Shown in pieces: positions 16,351 to 24,800 of a stretch of DNA of 63,176 bases; within the stretch, counting starts at the first letter, position 1; each line of letters begins with the position of its first letter. This DNA comes from an uncultured Pelagibacteraceae bacterium (GTDB taxonomy: Bacteria > Pseudomonadota > Alphaproteobacteria > Pelagibacterales > Pelagibacteraceae). The notes beneath the pieces are model-generated. The model ran no database searches and was not told the origin of the DNA. It worked only from the letters and a program-made list of their open reading frames with translations. The DNA is taken from the NCBI GenBank assembly GCA_902578325.1, contig CACHCM010000001.1:83439-146614 (forward strand), written 5' to 3'. The translations under genes were made by a program, and so were the position numbers.

Positions 16351-17312
16351 TGAAAGGATTTGATAAAAAATATAAAAGTTTTCCTGATTTTATACTAAAG
16401 ATAACAAAACAAATTTGGGAAGATAAAGATGTTAACTCTATAGCAGATTTTTATACCAATGATCTTCCTGTAAGATCTCCTTTTGGAGTTACCTATGGAA
16501 ATAAACCAGTTATTGATGCAACGTTTAAAACATTAAAGGAATTCCCGAATAGACAATTATTGGGAGAGGAAGTTATTTGGAATGGAAACGATGATACCGG
16601 TTATCATTCCTCTCATAGAATTTTAAGCAAAGGTACTCATCTTGGAGATGGTTATTACGGTAAACCAACAGAAAAAAATATTTATTATAGAGTTATTGCA
16701 GATTGTGCATGTAAAGATAATCAGGTTTACGATGAGTGGATTGTAAGAGATCAAGGTGCTATGGTTAGGCAGATAGGTTTCACACCTAAAGAATTTGCTC
16801 AAAAAATTATTGAAAATGAAGGTGGATTAGAAAAAGCACAAAAATTATTCAATTCTGAATCTGATATGAATTCAGAGTATAAACCAAACCCTGCCCCAAA
16901 AAACTCTGTTGGAATTAAATATTCAAATATACTTAATAAGGTTTTTAAAGATGATTATGATTTTTCTGATTATGCAAGAGCAGCAAGTATTTATTGGCCA
17001 GGTAATAGAATTGGACATGGTAGAGAAGATATTGTGAAATTTTGGAAATTGTTAAAGGAAGCTTTAAATAATATAAAATTTTCTGTTGAACATATTGGAT
17101 ACTTAGAGGATCCAAATAAAAATTATAAGGCATCAATTAGATGGTTTTTAGAAGGAGTTCATTCAAATGATACCTCCGAATTTGGTGAGGCAACAAATAA
17201 AAATATTTTTGTCATGGGTATTAATCATGCAGAAATAAGTGACGGAAATGTTATAAGGGAGTGGGTTTTATTTGATGAAGTGGCAATCTGGAAACAAATT
17301 TTGATGAAATAA
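16350..17312 (+). CDS. Second tandem SnoaL-like protein
   Basis: A 320-residue protein with two SnoaL/NTF2-type halves, about residues 10-155 and 190-315. The first includes FYTNDLPVRSPFGVTYGNK and a YDEWIVRDQGAMVRQIG end; the second includes ASIYWPGNRIGHGREDIV and ends REWVLFDEVAIWKQI. The two halves share the W/D...E...G layout of the superfamily, and the whole has the same domain plan as the minus-strand gene at 14270. It starts on the last base of the bicupin stop and is followed after three bases by the MetE-like gene. Function unknown; likely paired with the bicupin in one pathway. Confidence 0.7.
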   Translation: MKGFDKKYKSFPDFILKITKQIWEDKDVNSIADFYTNDLPVRSPFGVTYGNKPVIDATFKTLKEFPNRQLLGEEVIWNGNDDTGYHSSHRILSKGTHLGDGYYGKPTEKNIYYRVIADCACKDNQVYDEWIVRDQGAMVRQIGFTPKEFAQKIIENEGGLEKAQKLFNSESDMNSEYKPNPAPKNSVGIKYSNILNKVFKDDYDFSDYARAASIYWPGNRIGHGREDIVKFWKLLKEALNNIKFSVEHIGYLEDPNKNYKASIRWFLEGVHSNDTSEFGEATNKNIFVMGINHAEISDGNVIREWVLFDEVAIWKQILMK

Positions 17313-17315
17313 TCT

Positions 17316-18443
17316 ATGGTCAAAATTAAAACAACACATGTAGGAAGTCTACCAAGATCAAATGAGTTATCAGATCTTTTATTTAAGAAAGATCAAAAAC
17401 AAAAAATTAATTTAGATGCATTTGATCAAATAGTTAATAGAGATGTAAAGGAAGTTGTAAAAAAACAAATTGATGTAGGTATAGATTTTATCAGCGATGG
17501 TGAAATGTCTAAAATAAGTTATGCTACTTATGTTAAGGATAGAATTGATGGTTTTTCTGGTGAAAGTGAGAGAAAAGCACCAAAAGATTTAGACGATTTT
17601 CCATCTTTTAAAGAAAAAATAGCTAGAACAGGTGGAACACCTACATATACAAGGCCTTGTTGTACAAATGAACTAAAAATAAAAGATAAGACTTCTCTTT
17701 CAAAAGATATAAAAAATTTTAAGGAAGCATTAAATAAAAATAATCACAAAAATGGATTTATGAATGCTGCTTCACCAGGTGTTATATCTGCATTTTTACC
17801 AAATAAATTTTATAAAGATGATGATGAGTATTTAGAAAATTTGTCAAATGTAATGAAAGAAGAATATGAGGAAATTACTTCTAATGGAATAAAATTACAG
17901 TTGGATTGTCCTGATTTAGCATTAGCTAGACATATGACTTTTAAAGATCTTTCTGAAAAAGAATTTTTATTAAGAGCTGAGAAACAAATTGAATGTCTTA
18001 ATAACGCAATTAGTAATATTGATAGTTCAAACATAAGACTACATATTTGTTGGGGTAATTATGAAGGACCACATTTACATGATATTGCTCTTGAAAAAAT
18101 AATGCCAATAGCATTAAAAGCAAATGTGCAAACCTATCTAATCGAGTCTTCTAATCCAAGACACTCTCATGAATGGCAAATTTTTGAAAATTTAAAAATC
18201 CCAAATGATAAAATTATTGCACCGGGAGTTATAGACTCTACAACTAATTTTGTTGAGCATCCAGAAGTTGTGAAACATAGAATTTTAACGTATTCGAAAG
18301 TGATTGATATAGAGCAACTATTAGCTGGTACTGATTGTGGATTTAGTACCTTTGCTGGTTTTGGAAATGTAGACGAAAATATAGTTTATAAAAAACTCGA
18401 AGCGCTCGTAAGAGGCTCAGAGCTTGCGTCAAAAGTGATTTAA
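17316..18443 (+). CDS. MetE C-terminal-domain-like (UROD/MetE-fold) methyltransferase family protein
   Basis: A 375-residue protein resembling only the catalytic C-terminal barrel of cobalamin-independent methionine synthase. It starts with the typical THVGSLPRS and keeps the zinc-site pattern: LHICWGN near residue 240 (His and Cys), LIESSN near 276 (Glu) and GTDCGFSTFAG near 340 (Cys). MetE is about 750 residues; core-MetE proteins of this size include thiol:methyl or alkyl transferases and epoxyalkane:CoM transferase. The zinc site predicts transfer of an alkyl group to a thiol. It is in an operon with the bicupin, SnoaL and ABC-transporter genes, which favours a catabolic role over methionine synthesis. 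Confidence 0.8.
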   Translation: MVKIKTTHVGSLPRSNELSDLLFKKDQKQKINLDAFDQIVNRDVKEVVKKQIDVGIDFISDGEMSKISYATYVKDRIDGFSGESERKAPKDLDDFPSFKEKIARTGGTPTYTRPCCTNELKIKDKTSLSKDIKNFKEALNKNNHKNGFMNAASPGVISAFLPNKFYKDDDEYLENLSNVMKEEYEEITSNGIKLQLDCPDLALARHMTFKDLSEKEFLLRAEKQIECLNNAISNIDSSNIRLHICWGNYEGPHLHDIALEKIMPIALKANVQTYLIESSNPRHSHEWQIFENLKIPNDKIIAPGVIDSTTNFVEHPEVVKHRILTYSKVIDIEQLLAGTDCGFSTFAGFGNVDENIVYKKLEALVRGSELASKVI

Positions 18444-18526
18444 TTATTTCTTTTATTCTTTTTGAGGAATAGATATAGTTTTTGTACTTAAATTATAATT
18501 TAACTAACAAATATAGAGAGAAAAAT

Positions 18527-19747
18527 ATGAGAAAAATACTAGTTACTTTATTGTTTCTACTATTTGGAACTTCTGCTTTTGCAGATTGTAACATTAAAAG
18601 TGGTTCAATAAATATTTTGGCTAATGATTTTCCTGCATTAAGAACTTTCGTCGAAACTTCTAAACAATGTAAAGGAAGTGCTGATTTTAAAGTGACTCAC
18701 TCATCTGAGCATAACAAAATCGCCGTGCCAGCATTAACCGCAAATCCTTCTGAATTTTCTGCTAGGATTGCTGCTAACAGTTCAATTGTTCCTTTAATGA
18801 ACCAAGATTTAATTAGACCATTAGACGATCTTGTTAACAAATATGGAGAAGGAATACAGGACTCACAATTAATTACAATTGATGGAAAAGTTATGGCTGT
18901 AGCATTTATGGCCAATACACAACACTTATACTACAGAGAAGATGTTTTAAAAGATCTTGGTATAGCTGTTCCAAAAACATACGAGGAAGTAGTTGCTGCA
19001 TCTGAAAAAATTAGAGCTTCAGGTAAAATGCAATATCCCTATGCTGCTGCATACAAAGCAGGTTGGAATTTAGCAGAAGAGTTTGTAAACATGTTTATTG
19101 GTCATGGTGGTGAATTCTTTAAAGCAGGCGGTGCACAACCTAACATTAATAACGCAAAAGGTGTTGCTACTTTAAATATGCTTAAAAAATTATCTGAATT
19201 AAGTAATCCTGATTACTTAACTCACGATAGTGAAGCTATTAAAGTTGAATGGGAGTCAGGTAATGTTGCACTAATGACATTATGGGCTTCAAGATCTGGT
19301 ACTCTTTTAGATGATGAGGGAGATCCAAACATTACTAAAGCAACAAAACTAACTGGACCAGCTACAGTGGGTGGTGGAAATATTCCAGCAGCTACATTAT
19401 GGTGGGATGGTTTCACGCTTGCTAAAAATAGATCAGATGCAGACGCAGAAGCAACATTTAGAGCTTTAGCACATGCTGCTTCAAATAAGAAAATGGTTGC
19501 TGATGCTGCTGACCAAGCTGTTTGGTTGGTTGAAGGATTTGTTCCAGGACCAAAATCTATTGGTGTAATTGAAGCTGTAAAAATGGGGGCAAAACCATAT
19601 CCAATGTTACCGCAAATGGGTTTAATGCATGGTGCATTAGGAAGTGAAATTGTTGAATTTTTACAAGGAAAAGAGTCGGCAGAACAAGCATTGAAAGATG
19701 TTGAGGCTGCTTACATTAGTAAAGCTAAAGAACAAGGCTTTCTATAA
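18527..19747 (+). CDS. Sugar-type ABC transporter substrate-binding protein
   Basis: A periplasmic binding protein of 406 residues from the ATG at 18527. That start follows an AGAGAG site and gives a compact signal peptide with AFA-D cleavage near residue 19; the in-frame TTG at 18482 would add 15 polar residues and spoil it. The mature protein contains YGEGIQDSQLITIDGKV and a VEWESGNVALMTLWASRSG segment, as in family 1 carbohydrate-binding proteins. A TATAAT at 18494-18499 is a possible -10 box. It is followed by a stem-loop and two permease genes. Substrate unknown; the operon suggests a compound processed by the bicupin, SnoaL and MetE-like proteins. Confidence 0.88.
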   Translation: MRKILVTLLFLLFGTSAFADCNIKSGSINILANDFPALRTFVETSKQCKGSADFKVTHSSEHNKIAVPALTANPSEFSARIAANSSIVPLMNQDLIRPLDDLVNKYGEGIQDSQLITIDGKVMAVAFMANTQHLYYREDVLKDLGIAVPKTYEEVVAASEKIRASGKMQYPYAAAYKAGWNLAEEFVNMFIGHGGEFFKAGGAQPNINNAKGVATLNMLKKLSELSNPDYLTHDSEAIKVEWESGNVALMTLWASRSGTLLDDEGDPNITKATKLTGPATVGGGNIPAATLWWDGFTLAKNRSDADAEATFRALAHAASNKKMVADAADQAVWLVEGFVPGPKSIGVIEAVKMGAKPYPMLPQMGLMHGALGSEIVEFLQGKESAEQALKDVEAAYISKAKEQGFL

Positions 19748-19761
19748 AATCTAAAACTTTT

Positions 19762-19784
19762 AAGTGGGGATTAATTCCCCACTT
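19762..19784. terminator. Perfect 9-bp stem-loop after the binding-protein gene
   Basis: AAGTGGGGA (19762-19770) pairs perfectly with TCCCCACTT (19776-19784) around a TTAAT loop. It begins 14 bases after the binding-protein stop and ends 12 bases before the permease ATG. There is no T run after it on the plus strand, so it is better read as a 3'-end protecting or processing hairpin than as a full terminator. Confidence 0.75.
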
Positions 19785-19796
19785 ACTCAAAATTTA

Positions 19797-20825
19797 ATGC
19801 CTAATAAAACTTTTTTTTGGTTTTTTTTACCAACAGGTTTAGCAATGATCCTGTTTATTGGGCTGCCAATTATCTCAACAGGGATACAATCTTTTTATGC
19901 TCAACACGATCAAGTAGTAAAAGAGGTTAAAAAGTGTGACCCTTTTGGTTGTACTGTTTCAATAGTTGTAGATAACGAAGAAACTACTAAATTAAGAGAA
20001 GCAAAGCCACTTGGTAAATTTAATGGGTTTGGAACTTATGTAGATAGAAATCATCTAGCTATTGATGAAATTAAAAAATTTTGGAATGAAACTGAGAGTT
20101 TTGGTGGTTTCGTAGATCAAGTAACCAATCTTCCATTTTACAAAGCATTAATATTTACCCTAACCTATTGTTTGTTTGTTACACCAAATGTTCTCTTATT
20201 AGGATTTATTATTGCTTTAAGTTTAAACGCAGTTGCAAGAAAAATTAGGGGACCACTAATTTTTGGTACAATATTACCGATGATAGTTACACCTCTAGTA
20301 GGGTCTCTTGTATTATTTTGGATGATAGACTCTCAAGGAATTATTGGAGCTAATATTCAAAATTTAATGAATGATCCATATTTATCACTTAAATCTTCTA
20401 AAACATTAACCTGGATTACAATTATTATATATGGAATTTGGCATCATTCCCCTTTTGCATTTGTAGTATTTTATGCAGCTCTTCAAACAGTTCCTCAAGA
20501 ACCAGTAGAAGCTGCAATTATTGATGGTGCATCAAGGTTTCAAAGAATTAAACATATAGTGTTACCACATATTTATCCTGTGGTTACTTTTGTAGCTTTG
20601 ATTTCATTAATGGATAACTTTAGAGTTTTTGAGCCAATAATTGGCTTTAGTGCTGAGGGAAGTGCGCAATCGTTATCATGGTTAATCTATGATAATTTAG
20701 TAAATGAGGAAGTCATATTATTTGGATCTGCTGCAGCAACCTCAATGATGACGATTGTTGGTATAGCAATTTTATTAGCCCCAGTTTTAATAAGAACCTG
20801 GAAGGAATTTAAGACAGCGAGATAA
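19797..20825 (+). CDS. Sugar ABC transporter permease, MalF type
   Basis: A 342-residue permease from the ATG at 19797. An in-frame GTG at 19764 lies inside the stem-loop and is unlikely. After the first span there is a charged insertion (about residues 35-115) and then five spans with the EAA loop EPVEAAIIDGASRFQRI near residue 232. It is followed after two bases by the MalG-type gene, with which it forms the channel. No ATPase gene is present in this operon; the MalK-type protein encoded at 13213-14268 is the nearest candidate. Confidence 0.87.
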   Translation: MPNKTFFWFFLPTGLAMILFIGLPIISTGIQSFYAQHDQVVKEVKKCDPFGCTVSIVVDNEETTKLREAKPLGKFNGFGTYVDRNHLAIDEIKKFWNETESFGGFVDQVTNLPFYKALIFTLTYCLFVTPNVLLLGFIIALSLNAVARKIRGPLIFGTILPMIVTPLVGSLVLFWMIDSQGIIGANIQNLMNDPYLSLKSSKTLTWITIIIYGIWHHSPFAFVVFYAALQTVPQEPVEAAIIDGASRFQRIKHIVLPHIYPVVTFVALISLMDNFRVFEPIIGFSAEGSAQSLSWLIYDNLVNEEVILFGSAAATSMMTIVGIAILLAPVLIRTWKEFKTAR

Positions 20826-20827
20826 TT

Positions 20828-21709
20828 ATGGATTATGGTCTAGATAGAAAATCAACAAGTTTAAAAACTTTCAATACAATTTTTATTATTGTTTGGCTTT
20901 TAATTGCTTGCTTTCCTTTCATTTGGACTTTTTGGGGATCATTTAAAGTTAGAGCTGATTTTTTTTCAAGATCAGATTGGTGGTATGCAATTTCTGCTTT
21001 TAACACTTTAATTGAAACAGGTGGAAAATTTACAACAGATGCATATACCCAAGCCTGGACTGAAGGAGAATTTTGGAAAGCTTCAAAAAATACAATAATT
21101 GTAACTGTATTTGTCGTTAGTATTTCTTTGTTTTTAGGAACACTTGGTGCATATGCGCTTTCAAGATCAACTGAAAGATATGCATTTTGGATATTAATTG
21201 CAGCATTAATATTTAGAGCAATGCCTCACATTACTTTAGTATCCGGATATTTATTTCCATTTTTTCAATTACAAATCTGGGGTATTCTTCCCACAACTAT
21301 AGTTGTATTAGTAGCAATTAATCAACCATTTACTTTATGGTTACTATATTCATTTTTTAAAACGGTACCTAAAGAACTTGATGAAAGTGCTTTAATAGAT
21401 GGATGTTCATACTTTCAAGCATTTAGACATATTATCATGCCAGTGATGTGGCCAGGTGTAATTACTGCGGGATTATTTAGTTTAATGCTTGCTTACAATG
21501 ATTTTACAGTAACCGCATTACTTTTAAACCAAGAAAATCATACAATGGTTCCAAAAATTCAAAGTTATTTAGGAACAAATCAACATGAAGGAAATTTAAT
21601 GTGGGCAGTTTCTGCAGTAGTCTCAGCAACAGCTCCTCTATTTATGTTGGTGATGTTTTTTCAAAGACAGGTTATTAGTGGTTTAACTGCTGGAGCTGTA
21701 AAAGGTTGA
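20828..21709 (+). CDS. Sugar ABC transporter permease, MalG type
   Basis: A 293-residue permease with about six spans, the opening FPFIWTFWGSFKVRADFF, the EAA loop ELDESALIDGCSYFQAF near residue 184 and the closing SGLTAGAVKG signature. Length is normal for MalG, in contrast to the extended MalG at 9248-10441. It is the inner-membrane partner of the MalF-type protein just upstream. Its TGA stop overlaps the TTG start of the HAD-like gene, so translation of the two is coupled. Confidence 0.88.
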   Translation: MDYGLDRKSTSLKTFNTIFIIVWLLIACFPFIWTFWGSFKVRADFFSRSDWWYAISAFNTLIETGGKFTTDAYTQAWTEGEFWKASKNTIIVTVFVVSISLFLGTLGAYALSRSTERYAFWILIAALIFRAMPHITLVSGYLFPFFQLQIWGILPTTIVVLVAINQPFTLWLLYSFFKTVPKELDESALIDGCSYFQAFRHIIMPVMWPGVITAGLFSLMLAYNDFTVTALLLNQENHTMVPKIQSYLGTNQHEGNLMWAVSAVVSATAPLFMLVMFFQRQVISGLTAGAVKG

Positions 21710-22368
21710 GGTATTACAAAGCTTTACTTTTTGGATCTATTGGATCAATTGTTGAAACTTCAGAGATTCAAAGAAAGTCATTTAACAAAGCATTTAAACA
21801 ATATGGGCTTGATTGGAATTGGACTAAGCGAAAGTATTTAAGTTTACTTAATAAATCTGGGGGAAAAGATAGAATATCTAGATACGCAAAGAAGAATAAA
21901 GAAATTGTAAACTCTACATATTTAAGAAATTTAAAAACTAAAATATTCAATAATTATCTTAAAAAAAAACAGCTTAAGTTAAGACCAGGTGTTAAAAATT
22001 TAATTTTATTCTGTAAGAAAGAAAAAATTAAATTAGCTTTTGTCTCATCAACATCTACAAATAATATAAATGCAATATTATATTCATTGAGAAATTCAAT
22101 AAATAAACAAGATTTTAGTTTTGTAGGTAATTCAAAATTAGTTAAAAAATTTAAACCAAATCCTGCAATATACTTACTAGCACTTAAAAAACTTAAGCTT
22201 AAAGCTAATGATTGTTTGGCTATTGAAGATACACAAGAAAGCCTAAATTCAGCTAAGCGAGCTAAAATAAAATGTATAATTTTCCCTGGAAAATTTCATT
22301 CTTCAAGAAAATTTAGTGGAGCTTTAAAAAAAGTTTATCGGCTTAATAAAACAATTATTCTGAGATAA
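21706..22368 (+). CDS. HAD-superfamily protein lacking the nucleophilic aspartates
   Basis: A 220-residue CbbY/phosphoglycolate-phosphatase-like HAD fold. Motif I, normally FDxDGTL, reads LFGSIGSIVETSE near residues 8-20, so both aspartates are gone. Motif II (AFVSSTST near 106), the motif III lysine (KFKPNPAIY near 145) and motif IV (AIEDTQESLNSA near 168) remain. It probably cannot form the aspartyl-phosphate intermediate and may bind a sugar phosphate or act as a regulator. I recall similar GSIG variants beside sugar transporters in other alphaproteobacteria, so this is likely a lineage of its own and not a decaying gene. The TTG start overlaps the permease stop. Confidence 0.72.
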   Translation: MRYYKALLFGSIGSIVETSEIQRKSFNKAFKQYGLDWNWTKRKYLSLLNKSGGKDRISRYAKKNKEIVNSTYLRNLKTKIFNNYLKKKQLKLRPGVKNLILFCKKEKIKLAFVSSTSTNNINAILYSLRNSINKQDFSFVGNSKLVKKFKPNPAIYLLALKKLKLKANDCLAIEDTQESLNSAKRAKIKCIIFPGKFHSSRKFSGALKKVYRLNKTIILR

Positions 22369-23110
22369 ATTTTTGTACTAAATTATTAAATTGATCAGAC
22401 TGTTCTAAATGAACATTATGAGCACAATCCTTAAAAATTTCTAAACGACTATTCTCAATATTTTTGTTTAGTGTATCAACCTGATCAAAATTGTACGAAG
22501 TATCTTTATCACCCCAGATAATCAAAGTTTCATTCTTTATATTTTTTAAGTCTTCTTTACCTCTCCAATTTTTCATTGCCAACAAAGCATTATCAGCGGT
22601 CTCTAAAGAAACATCTTTAACTGCATTTTTGCATAAATAATAATTTTTATCTTTATCACCTTTAACAAACCATTTTTTTGGAACTCTAGAGAATGAAAGC
22701 TCAATTCCATCTTTTTTTAATTTTTCTCTTGTTTCATCTATTGTTTCAAATCTACCAGGTATTTCTCCAATAGATCCTGTTGCATAACAAATTAATTTAT
22801 TAACTCTATCCCCAATCAATTTTGTAATTTCTTGAACAATCATTCCTCCCATTGAATGACCAATTAAATTGAATTTATCTATCTTTTTTTGATCTAACAC
22901 ATTTATAATTTCTTTAGCCATTTTATTAATAGAATCTAAAGATTTTACGTTATGACTTTCTCCAAATCCTGGGAGAGCTGGAATTATTACACGATAATGT
23001 TTTGAAAAAAATTCTTTTTGAAAATTCCACATTTTGGATGAGCCCAAATAACCATGAACAAAAACAAATGGAAACCCTTTGCCTACATCCTCTACATAAA
23101 TATTTTTCAT
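22355..23110 (-). CDS. Alpha/beta hydrolase
   Basis: A 251-residue single-domain alpha/beta hydrolase. The oxyanion region PFVFVHGYLGSS is near residue 14, the nucleophile elbow GHSMGG near 87, the acidic residue lies in IIWGDKD near 198 and the histidine in CAHNVHLEQ near 229, so the triad is complete. No signal peptide. It is likely an esterase, lactonase or C-C hydrolase acting on a small molecule. It overlaps the LysE-type gene upstream by 4 bases and converges on the HAD-like gene with a 14-base overlap. Confidence 0.85.
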   Translation of the reverse strand: MKNIYVEDVGKGFPFVFVHGYLGSSKMWNFQKEFFSKHYRVIIPALPGFGESHNVKSLDSINKMAKEIINVLDQKKIDKFNLIGHSMGGMIVQEITKLIGDRVNKLICYATGSIGEIPGRFETIDETREKLKKDGIELSFSRVPKKWFVKGDKDKNYYLCKNAVKDVSLETADNALLAMKNWRGKEDLKNIKNETLIIWGDKDTSYNFDQVDTLNKNIENSRLEIFKDCAHNVHLEQSDQFNNLVQKFISE

Positions 23111-23712
23111 AATATTTCCTTTATAATAAATAGAATTAACACGGTCATAAAACCAATAATAAAAATATTAATTACTCTCCAAACAATTTTACTTTTAGCA
23201 TACTTTGATAAATAATTAGATAAATACCCCAATATAAAAAAAAATAAAAATGATGCTATAGAAGCACCTACCCCAAATAAAATTTTTTGGTTTAATAAAT
23301 AATTTTTTGAAAAATTTCCAAGAAAAAAAACTGTGTCAGAATAAACGTGTGGATTTAAATAGGTAAATCCTAAAGTTTTAAATATGATATTTAATTTTGA
23401 AATTTTATTTGGCTCAATGCTAAAATTAAAATCTGAAGAATGAGATTTTATTTTTTTATAAATAAAGTGAAGTAAAAATAAAATTAAAAATAAATTTAAA
23501 ATTAGTTCAATTAAAGAATTAAAATATTGATTAAAATAATGGAAAAGAAAGATACCTAAAAAAATTAATATCAGATCTGATAAGGAGCATATTAAACAAA
23601 CAATAAATACGTGTTGTTTTTTTAAACCTTGTTCTATAACAAAAATATTCTGGGCACCTACAGCTAAAATTAAGCTAATCCCTGTGAAGAAGCCTAATAC
23701 TAGGTATTCCAT
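23107..23712 (-). CDS. LysE-family exporter
   Basis: A 201-residue membrane protein with about six hydrophobic segments. The N-terminal motif GISLILAVGAQNIFVIEQG (about residues 10-28) is the hallmark of the LysE/ArgO branch, which exports basic amino acids. A second conserved region, FTYLNPHVYSDTVFFLG, lies near residue 116. It would relieve excess lysine or arginine. It overlaps the alpha/beta hydrolase gene by 4 bases and follows the VOC gene by 12, so the three probably share a transcript without an obvious pathway link. Confidence 0.85.
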   Translation of the reverse strand: MEYLVLGFFTGISLILAVGAQNIFVIEQGLKKQHVFIVCLICSLSDLILIFLGIFLFHYFNQYFNSLIELILNLFLILFLLHFIYKKIKSHSSDFNFSIEPNKISKLNIIFKTLGFTYLNPHVYSDTVFFLGNFSKNYLLNQKILFGVGASIASFLFFFILGYLSNYLSKYAKSKIVWRVINIFIIGFMTVLILFIIKEIL

Positions 23713-23724
23713 TAAGGTTTTGGA

Positions 23725-24135
23725 TTACTCTGGATTTGCTGTTAAAGTTTTAATTTCTAGTATATTTTCGTTTGGGTCTTTAACAAAGAAAGTTTCTTGC
23801 TCGTATTTTGTTCCTTTAAATCTCAAATAAGGTTCGTCGTAATACTTAGTTCCACTATCCTTTAATCTTTGTTTTAGAGTATCAAAGTCTTTTCTTGATA
23901 AATGAACACCAAAATGAGGAACTGAAACATTTCCCATGTCTACATCGTGTCTCTCATTATCTAATTTATGTTCACTTTTATGCAAGGTTAATTCATTGCC
24001 CCAAAAATCTACATCTGCCCACTCTTGTGCTGAGTTATCTAATCTACATCCTAAAGTTTCACTGTAAAATTTTTTTGCAACCTCTAAGTCTCCACAAGGG
24101 ATGGCTAAATGAAAACAATTGGTGTTTTTATACAT
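23725..24135 (-). CDS. VOC-superfamily (glyoxalase/dioxygenase-like) protein
   Basis: A 136-residue two-module VOC protein. The first module opens with CFHLAIPCGDLEVAKKFYSE (about residues 7-26), and the second contains VPHFGVHLSRKDFDTL near 71 and ends KDPNENILEIK near 120, supplying the usual metal-binding His and Glu positions. Such proteins include glyoxalase I, extradiol dioxygenases and antibiotic-binding proteins; size and pattern favour a small metalloenzyme of unknown substrate. It is first in a three-gene minus-strand run and divergent from cysE with an 80-base spacer that must hold both promoters. Confidence 0.8.
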   Translation of the reverse strand: MYKNTNCFHLAIPCGDLEVAKKFYSETLGCRLDNSAQEWADVDFWGNELTLHKSEHKLDNERHDVDMGNVSVPHFGVHLSRKDFDTLKQRLKDSGTKYYDEPYLRFKGTKYEQETFFVKDPNENILEIKTLTANPE

Positions 24136-24215
24136 ATAAACCTCTTTAAATTACGAAATTAAATACTATATAAAGCATATAATTTTTTAATCAACAGCAA
24201 CTAAACTTAAGAAAT

Positions 24216-24800
24216 ATGAATGATTTTTTACAATCAATAATTGATAGAGATCCTGCTGCAAGGTCTAAATTAAGTTTAATATTAACTTATCCAGGTGTCA
24301 AAGCTGTTTTTTTTCATCGAATAGCAAATTTTTTAAGTACTGCAAAATTCCATTTGATTGCAAGAATCATTTCTCAATTTTCAAGATTCTTAACTGGGAT
24401 AGAAATTCATCCTAATGCAAAAATTGGAAAAAATTTATTTATAGATCATGGAATGGGTGTTGTTATTGGTGAAACTTCAGACATTGGAGATAATGTTACT
24501 ATCTATCACATGGTTACATTAGGTGGAATTGCGCCTAGTATAAATTCAAATGACCAACGTAATATGAAAAGACATCCTACGATAAAAGAAGATGTGGTAA
24601 TTGGATCGGGTGCTCAAGTTTTAGGTCCAGTAGTAGTTGGTAAAGGTGCAAGAATTGGAGCGAATGCAGTTATTACAAAAGATGTTTCTGAAAATGCTGT
24701 AATGGTTGGAATTCCTGCAAGAAGTGTTGGAATAGCAGATAGTGAATTTAAACCTTATGGAATTACGTCTGATAGTGATAAAAAATCAGATAATGAATAA
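24216..24800 (+). CDS. cysE: Serine O-acetyltransferase
   Basis: Makes O-acetyl-L-serine from serine and acetyl-CoA, the first step of cysteine synthesis. The 194-residue protein is the short form lacking part of the N-terminal helical domain of enterobacterial CysE. Left-handed beta-helix hexapeptide repeats run from about residue 60, with the catalytic region [20 protein letters not shown] near 77-97 and YHMVTLGG near 100. The C-terminal tail, the usual site of cysteine feedback and CysK docking, is polar and ends in SDNE, not the classical Ile. It overlaps cysK by 8 bases. Confidence 0.93.
   Translation: MNDFLQSIIDRDPAARSKLSLILTYPGVKAVFFHRIANFLSTAKFHLIARIISQFSRFLTGIEIHPNAKIGKNLFIDHGMGVVIGETSDIGDNVTIYHMVTLGGIAPSINSNDQRNMKRHPTIKEDVVIGSGAQVLGPVVVGKGARIGANAVITKDVSENAVMVGIPARSVGIADSEFKPYGITSDSDKKSDNE

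Noticed and set aside
18482..18526. Upstream TTG start for the second sugar-binding protein
   Set aside because: Would add polar residues before the signal peptide; ATG at 18527 has a ribosome-binding site and a normal signal sequence.
19764..19796. GTG start inside the stem-loop for the MalF-type permease
   Set aside because: The codon is buried in the 19762-19784 hairpin; the ATG at 19797 gives a standard N terminus.
23895..24149. 84-codon plus-strand frame
   Set aside because: Antisense to the VOC gene; His- and Leu-rich composition reflects the opposite strand.
24742..24792. Upstream ATG for cysK
   Set aside because: Produces 17 residues unlike any CysK and lies deep in cysE; the ATG at 24793 fits the family start.
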